A stretch of 64,000 nt of DNA from Sarocladium kiliense (Eukaryota > Ascomycota > Sordariomycetes > Hypocreales > Sarocladiaceae): contig JAUZTG010000048.1 in the NCBI GenBank assembly GCA_030734395.1, positions 1,488,001 to 1,552,000 of the forward strand, written 5' to 3'. The notes beneath the pieces are model-generated. The model had not been told where the DNA came from. It worked only from the letters and a program-made list of their open reading frames with translations, and did not search any database. Every line of letters starts with the position of its first letter. Position 1 is the first letter of the stretch. This document shows positions 43,824 to 55,641 of the stretch, one piece after another. Made by a program: the position numbers and the translations under genes.

Positions 43824-45458
43824 TTACGACAGCTGTACCGGACCAGGACAGCATCTCATCTCTCCGCAGACCGGGCCGCATACCAATTGACAAGCCGCAT
43901 CATCACCGCTCTGTCGGCTTTGTACCCCAGTTGCGTCCTGGGACGACGTCGATACTGAAGATGATTGCGCCCGAGAAGAAAGCCGCGTTTCCGGTTGCAA
44001 AGTTGCAGAGTGGATTCCGTAGGCGTGCAAACACTCCATGATCGTCCTCGCCTTGTCCGCGAAGCTCCCTACGGTTCTACCGTCGACAACAACGTGAGCA
44101 GACGCAACGGACTTGCGTTGATCGAGCCTCCAGATATGGAGCTCATGAACTGATTCCACGCCAGGGATCTGCGATCGTGTTAGTAGGTTGCCATTGCCGT
44201 CGTCTATGCTTGTCATATTTCGCACCTTTTCGATGTCCTGCTTGACGTCTTCCATACTGACACCGGGCGGTGCGATTTGCAGGAGAATGCTCCCACTGCT
44301 CCGTGTTAGTGGTATAGCTGTCAGCAGAATCATGAATGCGATGAATATGCCGACAGCTGGGTCAGCGTAGTATCTCGCGTGTCCCTCAGCTCGCCAGATG
44401 ATCAAGGCGGCAATAATCACGCCCACGTTATTAATCGCATCACCAATGACGTGGATAAGAACCCCAAGCATGCCCAGATCTCGTCCGGTATGGCCAGCAC
44501 TAAACGAGCTGTGTCTGTGCTCGTCGTGTCCCTCGACATGCTGTATCATGTCAGTGTCACTCTTAACCTTATCATGGGAGCACTCACGGCGTTTGAGCCA
44601 TGATGCAGCTCGATGCCGCGCTCGTCTGCAATAGCTGGGGAGCTGGAGGTGTCGTTGTGTGTCCCAGCAATAGGAGTATCGCCACGATGGTGGCTTTGTT
44701 CGTGTGTGGGGGAATGTCCATGCCCATGCCCGTGCCCATGGTCGTGTGAATGCTCTGACTCTGTCTTAGGTGGTGCATCTGGAGAAGTGATACAATACGT
44801 ACCATGCAAGAACGACATGACGAGCACGTTCAAGCCGAGACCCACGCAGCCCATTATCAGGACGAGCATAGGGTGGTCGATAGCTACCAAGTCTCAGCAT
44901 GTCATAAGGCTATCCGGAAAGTTCAAAACAACTTACGCGAAATGTCAACAAAGCGCTCAATTGCCTGCACCAAGATGCTAACCCCAAGGGCAAGAAGGAA
45001 TACACCATTGAAGAAAGCGCCAAGAAGCTTTGCGCGCTGCCAGCCAAACGTGTAGCCGTCAGGTGCTGGCTTCTCACGTTCCGAGATCTATACATATTGT
45101 TAGTCCAGAGTATATCGTGTCGCCTGCCTCTAGGCATTCAAATCATACAATGATTGCGACAAGTGCAACGACGAAGCCGACGAGATCACACAACTGTTTT
45201 GGGAAGCATAGTTAGCCAAGGCGGAACTTGCCGCCGACCTTGACCCGTAATTAGTGACTTGGACGTACGTAGTGAAAAGCATCGGCAATGAGGGCAAGCG
45301 AATGCGTGTAGAATCCAACTGGGAAGCCCTGTTCAGCTTGATGCGTCGGGTTCGATGTCTTGAAGTAACCTACCAGCTAACTCTGCTGAGAAGAAAGTAA
45401 GAGCAATGCCAATCGTCAAGATCAGGCGGCTCTTCTGGTCTTTAAGTGGCCGAAGCAT
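43824..45458 (-). CDS. Cation diffusion facilitator, vacuolar zinc transporter (Zrc1/Cot1-like)
   Basis: Six exons, 45458-45374, 45318-45269, 45193-45149, 45087-44937, 44883-44588 and 44540-43824, encode 447 aa. CDF proteins exchange Zn2+ (or Co2+) for H+, in this group into the vacuole. Six membrane segments are visible. The two HxxxD metal sites are FHYLCD in TM2 and HVIGD in TM5. A His-rich loop between TM4 and TM5 (HSHDHGHGHGHGHS, then HEQSHHRG) is the usual zinc-sensing loop. The cytoplasmic C-terminal domain has VESVHELHIWRLDQ and VASAHVVVDG. Length is close to yeast Zrc1 (442 aa). The last about 40 residues are Ser-rich then Cys-containing. The metal could be zinc, cobalt or manganese; HxxxD rather than DxxxD at TM2 and TM5 favours zinc. 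Confidence 0.93.
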
Positions 45459-46829
45459 GGTGTTGGGCAGGAACAAGAGCAGTGCCTGTGTTCGAAAACG
45501 GCTATCTTGTGAAGTACAAGAACGAAGGCTTTTGACGCGCCACTGGATGGAGCGTCACCCGGAAACTATGAGATGGGCGGTAAACGTTGAAGATGGAGAA
45601 AGGAGAAAGGGGGAAACATGAGGCTGGGAAACAAAGCCATGAGACGAACGAAATGCGTCATGAAGGTGAAGGGCTGGAAGACTGGAGTGCAAGGCCGTCA
45701 TGCACGGGCCTGGACCAGGTTCTGAAGCGAGCCGGTTTGGGTGCATTACAGTCACGCGACGATGGATGTGAATGGATGATGAACTGGGTTTGGGGCATTT
45801 GTGGCTGTTTTGCGTCGCTCATTATTCCCGTACCACGTTGAATCGGGCGCTCAAGGGGCGCCTCTACAGTGTGTAAGTTAGAACCCGCCCTGACGCACCG
45901 ACTGCATGGGCAAAGTGCATCTGGATAGGTGCTTGTCGTTGAACAGGGTAGAACTACGTATTTGTGAGGATGCTGGATTCACTGGTACTCGAGAATTGCG
46001 TGAGAAGGTGACTTACACGATGGGGTATTATTTGATGTTTGAACGCCACAGCAACAGTCGAAGCAACCGTTTCAGTAGTGTCACAGACAACCGGAAACCC
46101 GGACTTCTGTGCTATTCTCGGAAGCAAAAGCGCCCTCAGGGTCTACCTTGGTCCAACGCATTTCCCTGGGTGCAGGTGGTTTCTACCTTAGGTAGGTAGC
46201 TTGCTTGATACAGCGTCGGACACTGCTTGGCGGCTTCTGCGTAAGTATAGGGTACTCCATAAGGGACCTGCAAACTGGGACGTACCTATTGACTGCTTTA
46301 CCTGAAGCAAGGGACAGGCAATACAATTACAATAGGTGCAATTCTTCTCCCAGCGAGAAGTAGCATATTAAAGCGCGAAAGCGATTCTGTTTTCTATGTT
46401 CCATTCCTGATTGCGCGCAACACGGTTGGTACATGAACTCTGCCGCCCTGATTTGTTGGATCGCATGCACCAAGATGTACGGTGGCAGTGAGCGTCAGTC
46501 ATCCGGCTTGAAGGACCGATAGTGATTGGAAACAACAAATAACTCCAGCCAAGGCTAAGGACAAGCTCAAAACCAGGAGGAGGCGTTATGTTAATATCCA
46601 GAATCGCCCTCAGGTTGAACACCTCCCATCAAGGAAGCGACTGTATGGGGTAGGCGGTGTGGAGCTCATCGTCACCCGCGACAATTCTGCCAGCAGCTTG
46701 TCGGTCGCATTGACATCGCGCTTCCATATCTCGAGATCGTCCTATTCGAACAGCCTACCGCGCGAGGACAATGACAACGTCCTCGGTTCGCCAAAGACCA
46801 TCAGCACTTTAGGACCTCACACCGGCTCC
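45459..46829. other. Divergent intergenic region, zinc transporter / iml1
   Basis: 1.37 kb between two head-to-head starts. The frame upstream of iml1 stays open back to a TAG just before 46659, but without an ATG, so this is leader or promoter sequence. Nothing else seen. Confidence 0.5.
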
Positions 46830-49800
46830 ATGTCCCGCAATGGCACGACACCTGCACTCCCCCGCCGGGCACCCCAATGGTCCCACCTACGACAGCGCAG
46901 TCGATCCAGCCTAGACCGCGCCTCGTCCGTCGCAGATATCCCAGCCTCGCCAAGTAGTACGTCCACGCGCTCAACAGTTAAGGATGACAGGCGGTCGATC
47001 AAGCAGCGTGTATGTACGCTGGGTATTATCGAGGGTCATTCGAGGGATGAGGTCGTCCTCAACTTCGAGCGCCTCGGCGGCGGGGTCCCGGCCCAGACCC
47101 TCATGGGAATCACCACGATCAAGGGTGATTCGGCGAGGAATGGGGCTGGCTATGGGAGTCTGAACAAACAGAGTGGGAATGATCATGGTGGGCCAACGAG
47201 AGGGATGTCCTGGTCGCAGCATGATCATTCTGAGGCTGTAATCGACCGTTATGTCTTCGTCGCCAAGGATGCTCCGAAACACATGAAGGACCGCCAGCCA
47301 GACGCCGATGTGCTCGTCGTCAAGCAGGTCGCCGACGCGTTTGGGATGAAGAAGGGCTGCCAGGTCTTTCTCGAAGTTGTAAGGAGTCCCCCGAACAGCC
47401 ATTGCTGCTCGCAACGCTAAAATTCCAGACAGATTGATGGCGACAATCCCGTAATCGAGGCGACACATATCGAGCTGACCTTCAAGGATCAATACCTCTC
47501 CCGATCAGATCTCTGGAGACTCACGATTGGGGACTTGACGAACAGAACCATTTACAAGGGCCTGTCGATCTTGTATATGGACACCATCAAAGCACAGGTC
47601 ACGGGTGTCTTCGTAGGCGGGCGGCGAGTTTATTCTGGCTTCTTCACACGTGATACCCGTCCCATATTCCGAAGCGAATCTGCGAGATATGTTCTCTTCA
47701 TCCAAATGGCAAAGGAAATGTGGGACTTTGACTCGGAGAGCTCTGGCGAGATTATGTTCAGCAAAGTTGTCAACGGCTTCCTCCCAGCCCTTTTCAAGCG
47801 ATGGGCCACGCTTCGCGTAAAACATCTTGTCAGCATCGTGTTGTTTGCCCGCGTTGAGTACGACACTGGATTAACAACCGACCTGGCAAGCAATGCGTTG
47901 CACAGTGACTACTACACCGGTATCCAGCCGACTGGCACCAAGAGGCCTTACAAGGACTTTTACCGCGTGGTTGTCAGTGAAATGGCCAGCGGTGAATGGA
48001 CGGAAATTCTCCATCGTCTCAAGAAGGAGTTCAACTTTTTCCAAAGAGACATCAGTACTCACCACCACCAGGTCAATGCCGATCTGGGACTTGCATCCGA
48101 GGATGAGCTGCCTAAGAATGCACACAGCCGGATCACCGCTGTTCCGGCTTTGTCCATGCATGGCAATGTACTAGAAGCGATACACCTAGCTTCATCGCAA
48201 TTCGCCCATGACTACATCGACCGTGATCTTACGAGAACCGGGATTTCGATCGCAGTCATCACGCCTGGCACTGGCGTTTTCGAAGTCGATTACGAAACTC
48301 TGAGACGTGCAACGGAGGCGATGGTGGGCAATGGCATTGGTATTGACCTGATATGCATGCCGCGCATGCCACTCCATTCTGTGCCCTTATTCAAGTACAA
48401 GAATCCTCATTTCTCAGAAGATCGGAACCAGCCTCATCATATCGGGACATCACAATCATACCAAAGTCGTGACAGTACCCCCGGACATCCGACGCCTGTC
48501 GTGGGAAGCTACAAATCCCTGACTGGGTCCTTCTCTCCAAGCAAAGGAATGTCCAACAGTCTGACGAGGCGCATCGACTCTATAGCAACGATGAAAACAA
48601 ACGATGAATGGTGCTATGCTCTTCCACAATGGCTCCATGTATCTTACTGGACTGGTAACTCAGATGAGGCCCTGTCTTATGCGGGCATCGCACTATCTGT
48701 GTCGAACAAGGTTGTGAAGGACAGTGGTGACGAATTCACGATGCGGTGCCGCATGTACGATCTGCAAATGAGAAGTCTTCTCGAAACCAATGAGATTGAG
48801 ACAGCTCCTCTGTTGACAGATCCCAACTTCCCAGCTGACCTCCAAGAAACTGGCTCTTCCTTGAAAGCTTTGCATAATGGGCTCGATGACATTGTCTACA
48901 TCCCGAATCGACACATTCCAGATGCTTTGTTCGATCATGTTTACGGCTTTCAAAAGTTTGTTCCCGACCGACTCGTGAAACCAGGAGAGACAACTATTTG
49001 GAAGAAGCTCAAGGACTTTGACAACTCCCGAGCGAAGCCCCCAAAGGCTCGACGTCATCAGCGCTCTAGCAGGCAAGACCAAGAGCTAGATGAGGACACG
49101 GGGAGGAAGCTGTCAGAAGGAGTTCGCCTCTTTGGAAGCAGTCTTCCGGAGCGGAACATCGCACATCATCAGGTGCGCAAGCAATCTGTCAATATCCCTC
49201 GGCCAGAAAGGCCTCGTATTGCGCCACTTGTGAAGCATGTCGAGGCATCTCCACCCACAACCACAAACACAAACACAACGACACCGAAGCTCCCAGCCAC
49301 GACGGCGAGGCAGCCAAAGTTCATGAGGCAGATCAGTCTTGGGCAACGGGGTTTCGGCGTAGCTGCGCCTAAGGCCGTTGCAGCTGAGGTCAAGGCGGAG
49401 ACTGTCAATGCATCAGGAACATCGACAGCCGCTTCAGACTCGAGACGACCAACTACACCTCGCATGCTCTCAGAGCTCAGGCCTTCGTCGCCAATGACAA
49501 TAAGCAGCCAAACATCATCACTGCTGGCTGTTCCCACTATCAGCAAGTTGCAGCGCGAAAACGACGGCCATCATGAATTCGTTCCATCCACACCTAGTAT
49601 ACCAATTGCCAAGAGGGGCAGTGACATGGTGCGCCACAACTCGTCGAACCCGCTTCGAAACTCTTCTATGGCAAGCACGGTTCAGAAAAGGGAGGGAAAG
49701 CGTGACGAAGATCAAGACCTCAGGTATTCTGATGCTTTGAGAGCTGAAGACGCCCACAAGGTCTCTATCAACAAGCTCCGTGCAGGACCGGTCGTTGAGT

Positions 49801-52508
49801 TTCTATCAGCACTGTCTCCCACGACCGCTGTTACACCATGGTTGACTCTTTTGAATCCTTCCAATCCTGAGGGCAATCGGATTGACGACGCGCTTCTTTA
49901 TAGCCGCTGGCAGCACGTGTTCCCGTCAACTTCAGAAATGAAGGTACAGAAGTGGAAATCCCTGTGCTGTCCTGCGTCTGTGCCACTCACGACGGAGTAT
50001 TTTCCGTCCAAAACAGCATTTGACACAGAGTATCAGCGCCATCCGTATACCATTGACCAAAACATGGATGATGATGTGGCAGAGGAGCCTCGCAATCGGA
50101 AGGAATTCATCAGAGAACTCATCAGTCTCAGATTTTCGCAAGGCTTTCAAGTTGTCATCGGACCATCGGTGGCTAAAGCATTCGGCCAGAAGCAGATCAA
50201 GATCGCTGACATCTTTTCACGCGACCAGCCACTCGAAGACGGAACAAGCGTCTTCATGTCAGTTGGGAACACCATACACCAACTTTCTTGTGTTAATGGC
50301 ACAGAGGTTGAGGTCAACATCTTTGTACGCAAGCCAACTGAATCCTCAGCTTCGTCCGAGGAATTCAGCTCTACCTACAAGCCAGCTATCAGGACACTGT
50401 TCGATACTTCGTACGAGACCAGAAAGATTGAGATCTTAACTCCCCGACCTGAGCGCAACTGGAACACCATCGACTCTTATCTCGCTGGTCATCATGACGA
50501 GATGATGGAAAGTCTCAGGTTCTGGAGGGCACGATTTGTCCTGATCCCAATGTCCATGCGAAACTCTGCTGCTCCAAGAGCGCATGCTACAGACAACCCG
50601 GAAGAAGTTCGCATTGAAGGAATCAAGCGATTGGCTCACCTGTGGCAAAAGAATCGCTACTTCCCTCCATCTGAGCAGTGGCTGAACACCCCTGGCCCAT
50701 CCCGACGCACCGATGCCAGCCTTCTGAACATTATTTACAAGACCGAAGATCCCTCAATTGTTATTGCAGCTGAGCTGGAAAGTCTCCCTCTTCTGGAAGG
50801 GCAAGATGCGATCTCGCGCAAGGGACAGCTGATCTCCCGCAAAGAACGGTTCCGCAAATCTAATTTGAACCTATCCGCCCTCGCCGAGGCTATGCAGCAA
50901 CCCGTGGACCAGGGCGGTGTGAACTTGCGAAACAGACGTTGGCATCTTCGTTTGCACTCAAACTCCTTCATCGGGTCAGACATGACCTCGTGGCTGCTTG
51001 ACAATTTCGAGGATCTTGAGACAAGAGAAGAGGCAGAGGCTCTGGGTAACAAGCTCATGGTCCAGGATGATGGAAAGCAGAAGGACCGAGACAAGGACAA
51101 GGATGGTGGCGACTCGAAAGAGGACAGACAAGACAAACCCCGTGGGCTCTTTGTTCACGTCGAGAGACGGCACCAGTTCCGAGATGGAAATTATTACTAT
51201 CAGATTTCAAGCGACTACGCAAAGTCACAGCCAGGATGGTTCGGATCGAAACGCCGAGAGGCGTCAGTCCCCCCAACCCCTATGAACGAGAACTCGCCAC
51301 GGTCAGCCCTGCCTCGCCCTCAGACAGGCAACGAGACTGGTTCACCGGCATCAAGCTCAACAACGCCTACCATTACGGGCCCCCACAGCCGGAATAAGCG
51401 TCCACGGGTCTACCTCAGCAAAGTCATCAAATATGACGTTGACCACCGAAAGAAGTCGTACCGGCCAGAACGTGTAGAGCTGCACTACGAGCGTCTTCAC
51501 AATCCTGACAACTGCTACCACATCCGCATTGACTGGATGAACACCACCTCGAAGCTCGTTGAGGATGTTGTCGAGAGCTGGTCCCGTGAGGCCAGTCAGT
51601 ACGGGTTACGGCTTGTCGAGGTGCCAATAAGAGAGGCAAGCGCCATCACGGAAGCTAATCCCTTCCGCCGGCCATACCCTGTCAAACTCGCTGTTCGTCC
51701 TCCTGACAAGCAACCTGACGCCTATCTGGACCCGAATTCCAGCGGGCCTCAGACGACGCAGCGCAAGTACTTCTACCAGACCGCAATCCTACGTCGACTC
51801 GACTTCGTGCTGGATATGGAAGCTGCGTCGAATTTCCCAGCAGATGTTGATGTTCGGTTCTCATGGGGCAAGCCTGACTATCGGTACACGCAGTACATAC
51901 ACCGGTCGGGACGGCTCATCGCTCAGATCACCGATGAGAACCAATTCATCCTCGTAGCCAACAGGCTGTTCAACAACCATGCATACAGAGATCACCACAA
52001 CCGGACCCAGGCGTCCGAACCTGATCGCGGTGGGAGCAGCCGCATGGCCTCCTCCATGTCCACATACAGCGCAATCAACCTCCCAGAACCGACACCTCTT
52101 TCCTCTCCCATGGTCAAACCGGCCTTCCACCATTATTCACCGGCACTGAAGCCAAGCGAGCCTTCTCCCAAAGCCAATGGCCCAACTCTGCCACCTGAGC
52201 CAGAGCAGCTCATGTATGAGTTCGAAGCCTTCTGCAGTGACAGGGCCGGCCTTGAAGCGTTCTATAAGGAGACGATGGAGAAAGGTGAGGGCCTTCCAGG
52301 TACACCTGCTGTATCCGCCAGCGGTGGCTTGGAGGCTGTGCCAGAAGCAAGTATTCCATCTCTCGGACTGCCGCCTGGTGTGCTAGGCGGCGATGCGCAT
52401 GGAGGGCCTAATGTACGACTGGGAAGTCCAATGTCGTTCTTGAGGCGTAGTAGCGTGCAGCTGGATGGTATTGGACTGGGATCTGGGCTGCCGAAGCCAA
52501 AGAATTGA
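46830..52508 (+). CDS. iml1: Iml1, GATOR1/SEACIT subunit (DEPDC5 homologue)
   Basis: Two exons, 46830-47378 and 47433-52508, encode about 1874 aa; the 54-bp intron joins in phase 0. Iml1 with Npr2 and Npr3 forms SEACIT (animal GATOR1), the GAP for Gtr1 that turns TORC1 off at the vacuole when amino acids are low. The N-terminal Iml1 domain (about 190-520) holds IELTFKDQYLSRSDLWRL, KGLSILYMDTIKAQV and the long ISIAVITPGTGVFEVDYE block. A Ser/Pro-rich linker (about 700-800) follows. A DEP domain lies at about 1348-1445 (NSFIGSDMTSWLLDNF, then LFVHVERRHQFRDGNYYY), and the C-terminal domain has KYFYQTAILRRLDFVLD. Length fits fungal Iml1 (yeast 1584 aa). The start was set at the first in-frame ATG. 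Confidence 0.95.
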
Positions 52509-53222
52509 TTTGAAGAGGTGGTTTCGGGACATGAAAAGCAATGTATCAAATGATGTACGAAAACTTGAATGAAATGGGGCGTGTATAGTTTAGAACACTC
52601 TGCTGCACCAACTGTAAATGTCATGATTGGCTGTCCTTTGAACATAGAAAGCCCCTGTGATAGCCAAAAGATCCTGACCACCCTCAGGACATCTCGCCAA
52701 GAACACTAAGAGTTCTACGTCTCAACAGCCCTGCCTCGGAACTGCAGCCACGGACCGAACAAGCGAAGGAGCTCGATTCATCCTGGCCCTCAGCAACACA
52801 GTGCCGAGTTAAGTACGTGGTCGCCCTGGGGTTTGCCGCAGGCTGAGAGAAAGATGCCACCCGATCATCTCTGGGAAGGGTGCTTTGGCTGGCCTGGGAC
52901 TTTCAATGGGTTTCATTCTTTTGCGGTAGTCAATGGAAGGAAACCCAGGGTCTCATGGTGGCAAAGTTGTCCAGGCAAGCAAGCAACATGTTTTCGAGAC
53001 TTTCAGCGTGGAAGTGATGAGCTGTTGGCATATAAATGTACTCAATGCCTATGCGTAAAGATGCTATCAAGTCCCACGCCGTGAAATGGCCCGCCTTCCC
53101 AAGTAAGCTATGCTCAAATGGTCTAGGCATATGTGTCGCAAACGGTATCGGCGGTACCTACCGTCGCCTTCAGCGGACTTTGAGAGACTGTTTGTACGGC
53201 ATTTGGCTCCTCGCTGACAAGT
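52509..53222. other. Convergent intergenic region
   Basis: 714 bp between the stops of iml1 and the MscL-like gene. Nothing recognisable; it should hold both 3' ends. Confidence 0.5.
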
Positions 53223-53932
53223 CTAGTATTGGACTCGTTCTTCGCGACCATCCTGCCAACTACTGCAATTGATGCAGCGAAGTGCCTTGAAGACCAGGAG
53301 TCAGCGACGCCGTCATCGGTTTGCAAGAAGCCTTGACGTACCTTCTCATTGATGTTCTTGCGGCAATACTTGCACTTCTTGGTATGCTTGATGATGGGCT
53401 CAGATGAGATGGTCTGGAACAGGTTTGCCATACCATACAGCGCCAATCCCACCATAAAGAATGACACACATTGGTAGATAAACGCTCTGCGATTGTCAGC
53501 CAAGTGCTCCAGCAATTGCCATACATGAAGACCCACCCGTAAGTCATGATGACAGCACCATCCTCCAATGCCTGGCCTGGAGTGTTGTACCCCTTCTCCG
53601 GATCGTACGTGTCGCCTGCCTGAAGGACGGCGAACTTCTCTTGGATATTCTTTCTGATGGGCAGGAGCACTGAGATTGGAGGCATGAGCACGTCGCTAAC
53701 GAAGGACTTGACCAGGTCGGTGAAGATAGACGCCAGACTAGGAGCATGTCAGAACGAAGAGGATTGCAGAGCAGCGCAGGAGTTTTACGAACATCAGACC
53801 AAAGGCAATCTGTAGAACATTGCCCTCGAAAGCGAAGTCAACGAACCCTTCCCAGAGTCGCTTCACCCTACGAGCGCCTCTTTCGAGGAGAGCGTCTCTC
53901 TCGCTGGCCTGGCGTTCAACATCGGAAGGCAT
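53223..53932 (-). CDS. MscL-type mechanosensitive channel with cysteine-pair tail
   Basis: Four exons, 53932-53793, 53737-53537, 53486-53342 and 53285-53223, encode 182 aa. The core matches the MscL family: WEGFVDFAFEGNVLQIAFGLI then TM1 with FTDLVKSFVSDVLMPPI, a periplasmic-loop equivalent (DTYDPEKGYNTPGQALEDGAVIMTYG) and TM2 AFIYQCVSFFMVGLALYGMANLF. Bacterial MscL is a tension-gated pore; fungal relatives are known but little studied. The tail carries CKYC, then CINC 14 residues later, a zinc-ribbon-like pair of CxxC knuckles seen also in some bacterial MscL proteins. The first intron begins GTTCGT, chosen because it alone restores the family sequence across the join. Location (plasma membrane, ER or vacuole) is unknown. 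Confidence 0.87.
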
Positions 53933-55260
53933 GACTGTGATGAGTGCTCTGCGGATTGATTGGCGAGGGCCAGAGGAAGCAAATGCGACGCGCAAGTCAA
54001 GGAAGCCGAATTCACAATCGCTCACTCGAGGACAGATGCGCACGGGAATCAACGGAACGCGAAAGAGTGCAAAAGGAGAGCAGTAGAGCTGGAAATGAAG
54101 TTGTATTGAGGAAGAAGGTCAAGGAGCAGCGATAGAGGCGCGGCGTTTCCCCTCAGCTTGGCCGTCGCGAAGATGGCCAATGCTCAGGGAAGCTGAAGCA
54201 GGAAATAGCGGTAGGAACAGCCGAGATGGAGAAATCGTGGACAAGGATGGGAAAGTGCCAGATGACGTAGCGGGGATGAGGAAGGCACGTGAACCGCGAT
54301 AAGCGACAAGCGACCTGGTGGCGGTGAGACAGCGAGAAGGACATGGCCAGTAGAGGGAGGGGGTTAGGGACATGCCTTGGAGCTGTCCTAAGGTACCTGC
54401 TATTCCTCCTGCTATTCTACCTGTTATTCTACCTACTATTCTATTTACTGTTCTACCTGTTATTCCACCTACTATTCTACCTGTTATTCCACCCACTATT
54501 CTATTTACTGTTCTACCTGTTATCTTACCTACTCTTCTACCTGCTATTTTACATGCCATTCTACCTGGTATCTTACCTGCTATTTTACGTGCTATCCTAC
54601 CTGTCATCTTACATGCTATTTTACATGCTATTTTACCCGCTATTTTATTTATTATTCTACTTATAGCAGCCTTAACTTTCGTGGTTCACCGCGAGTATAC
54701 CAGAATAACGACCAGGATAATACTAGAACAGCAGGTAGAAAAAGTATCTGACAGGTGCAGGTTGCCGGTGGGATAAAGCCGATCCCGAGCTGCACTGTCC
54801 TGCTTGCATCAAAGTGGCAACAGCCAGCGATTGGTTCAATTGCCAATTACCTTGAAGGATGAGTGAGATCTTGATGAGGCGATCATTTGGAATTCAATCG
54901 CGCTAAAATACTTAGCCCAGCCCAGCCCAGGTGTCAAACGGCCTTCACTAAGCCGCTGTCCCCCGCCCGTTAATAATGCAGCTCCGCCATTGTCCGTAGC
55001 CGTCGCCGGACCCTGAATCACAATTACGTGATCGCCCACTCTGGTGACAAAATCACTACCGAACTTTCCAGATCTCCCGCATCTACCATCGCTCCGGCTA
55101 CTATAAAGCAACCCTCGACCTCCACTTGACCTGTACCTGCGCAATTGAAGAACGCATCGAAAACACATTTGACTATCACTCAACTTACCTACCCATTCTG
55201 AAGCATACAAGTGCCTAAACCCTGCACAACACCCCGCGCACGTCATACAACACCACAACC
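53933..55260. other. Divergent intergenic region with minisatellite
   Basis: 1.33 kb between the MscL-like gene and the thioredoxin gene. The middle is the 12-bp minisatellite at 54394-54666. From about 55080 to 55260 the plus strand has a CT/CA-rich stretch including TATAAA at 55101-55106, a likely thioredoxin promoter and leader. A short tandem of CCCAG occurs near 54915-54930. Confidence 0.55.
54394..54666 (+). repeat. 12-bp minisatellite, major locus (22 units plus a partial)
   Basis: Twenty-two complete 12-mers (54394-54657) close to TACCTGCTATTC and then a 9-bp partial. The commonest variants change positions 4-7 (CTGC, CTGT, CTAC, TTAC). A 60-bp higher-order step is visible: the run CTACTATTC-TATTTACTGTTC-TACCTGTTAT recurs five units later. 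Because 12 is a multiple of three, frames stay open on both strands and give LFYL-type or GRIT-type repeats; these are not credible proteins by themselves. The same unit, inverted, occurs at 32347-32430. Confidence 0.92.
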
Positions 55261-55641
55261 ATGTCCGTCCAACACATCAACTCCGCCACCGAGCTCCAGG
55301 AGCTCTTCGAGAAGAACACATACGTCGTTGTCGACTTTTGGGCCACGTGGTGTGGTCCTTGCAAGGCTATTGCGCCCGTCTATGAGCAACTTGCAGCCAA
55401 GTACGCCATCCCTGGTCAACTCGCCTTCGCAAAGGTCGACACCGACGCTCTACAGGATGTGGCTATGACCTACCGCATCACCGCTATGCCGACCTTCATG
55501 TTCTTCAAGGAGGGAAAGCAGGTCGCCGTCAATGGGCAGCCTATGATCCGAGGTGCCGATCCACGGAGCCTTGGTGCTGCGGCGGAGAAGCTCGGAGGTC
55601 TGGCAAAGAAGAGGCAGGAAGAGGCGGCTGCAGAGGCTTGA
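55261..55641 (+). CDS. Thioredoxin
   Basis: Single exon, 126 aa. A classical thioredoxin that reduces protein disulfides with NADPH via thioredoxin reductase. The active site WCGPC is at 30-34 within VVVDFWATWCGPCK; the cis-proline segment AMPTFMFFKEGK and the buried Asp (Asp25) are present. There is no presequence, so it should be cytosolic. The C-terminus is extended by about 20 residues of Ala/Glu/Lys (KKRQEEAAAEA) beyond the usual about 105. The extension is somewhat unusual but seen in other fungal thioredoxins. Confidence 0.95.
   Translation: MSVQHINSATELQELFEKNTYVVVDFWATWCGPCKAIAPVYEQLAAKYAIPGQLAFAKVDTDALQDVAMTYRITAMPTFMFFKEGKQVAVNGQPMIRGADPRSLGAAAEKLGGLAKKRQEEAAAEA

Noticed and set aside
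46659..46829. N-terminal extension of iml1 by 57 residues
   Set aside because: It would begin at GTG; the first ATG in frame is at 46830, and the extension shows no conserved look.
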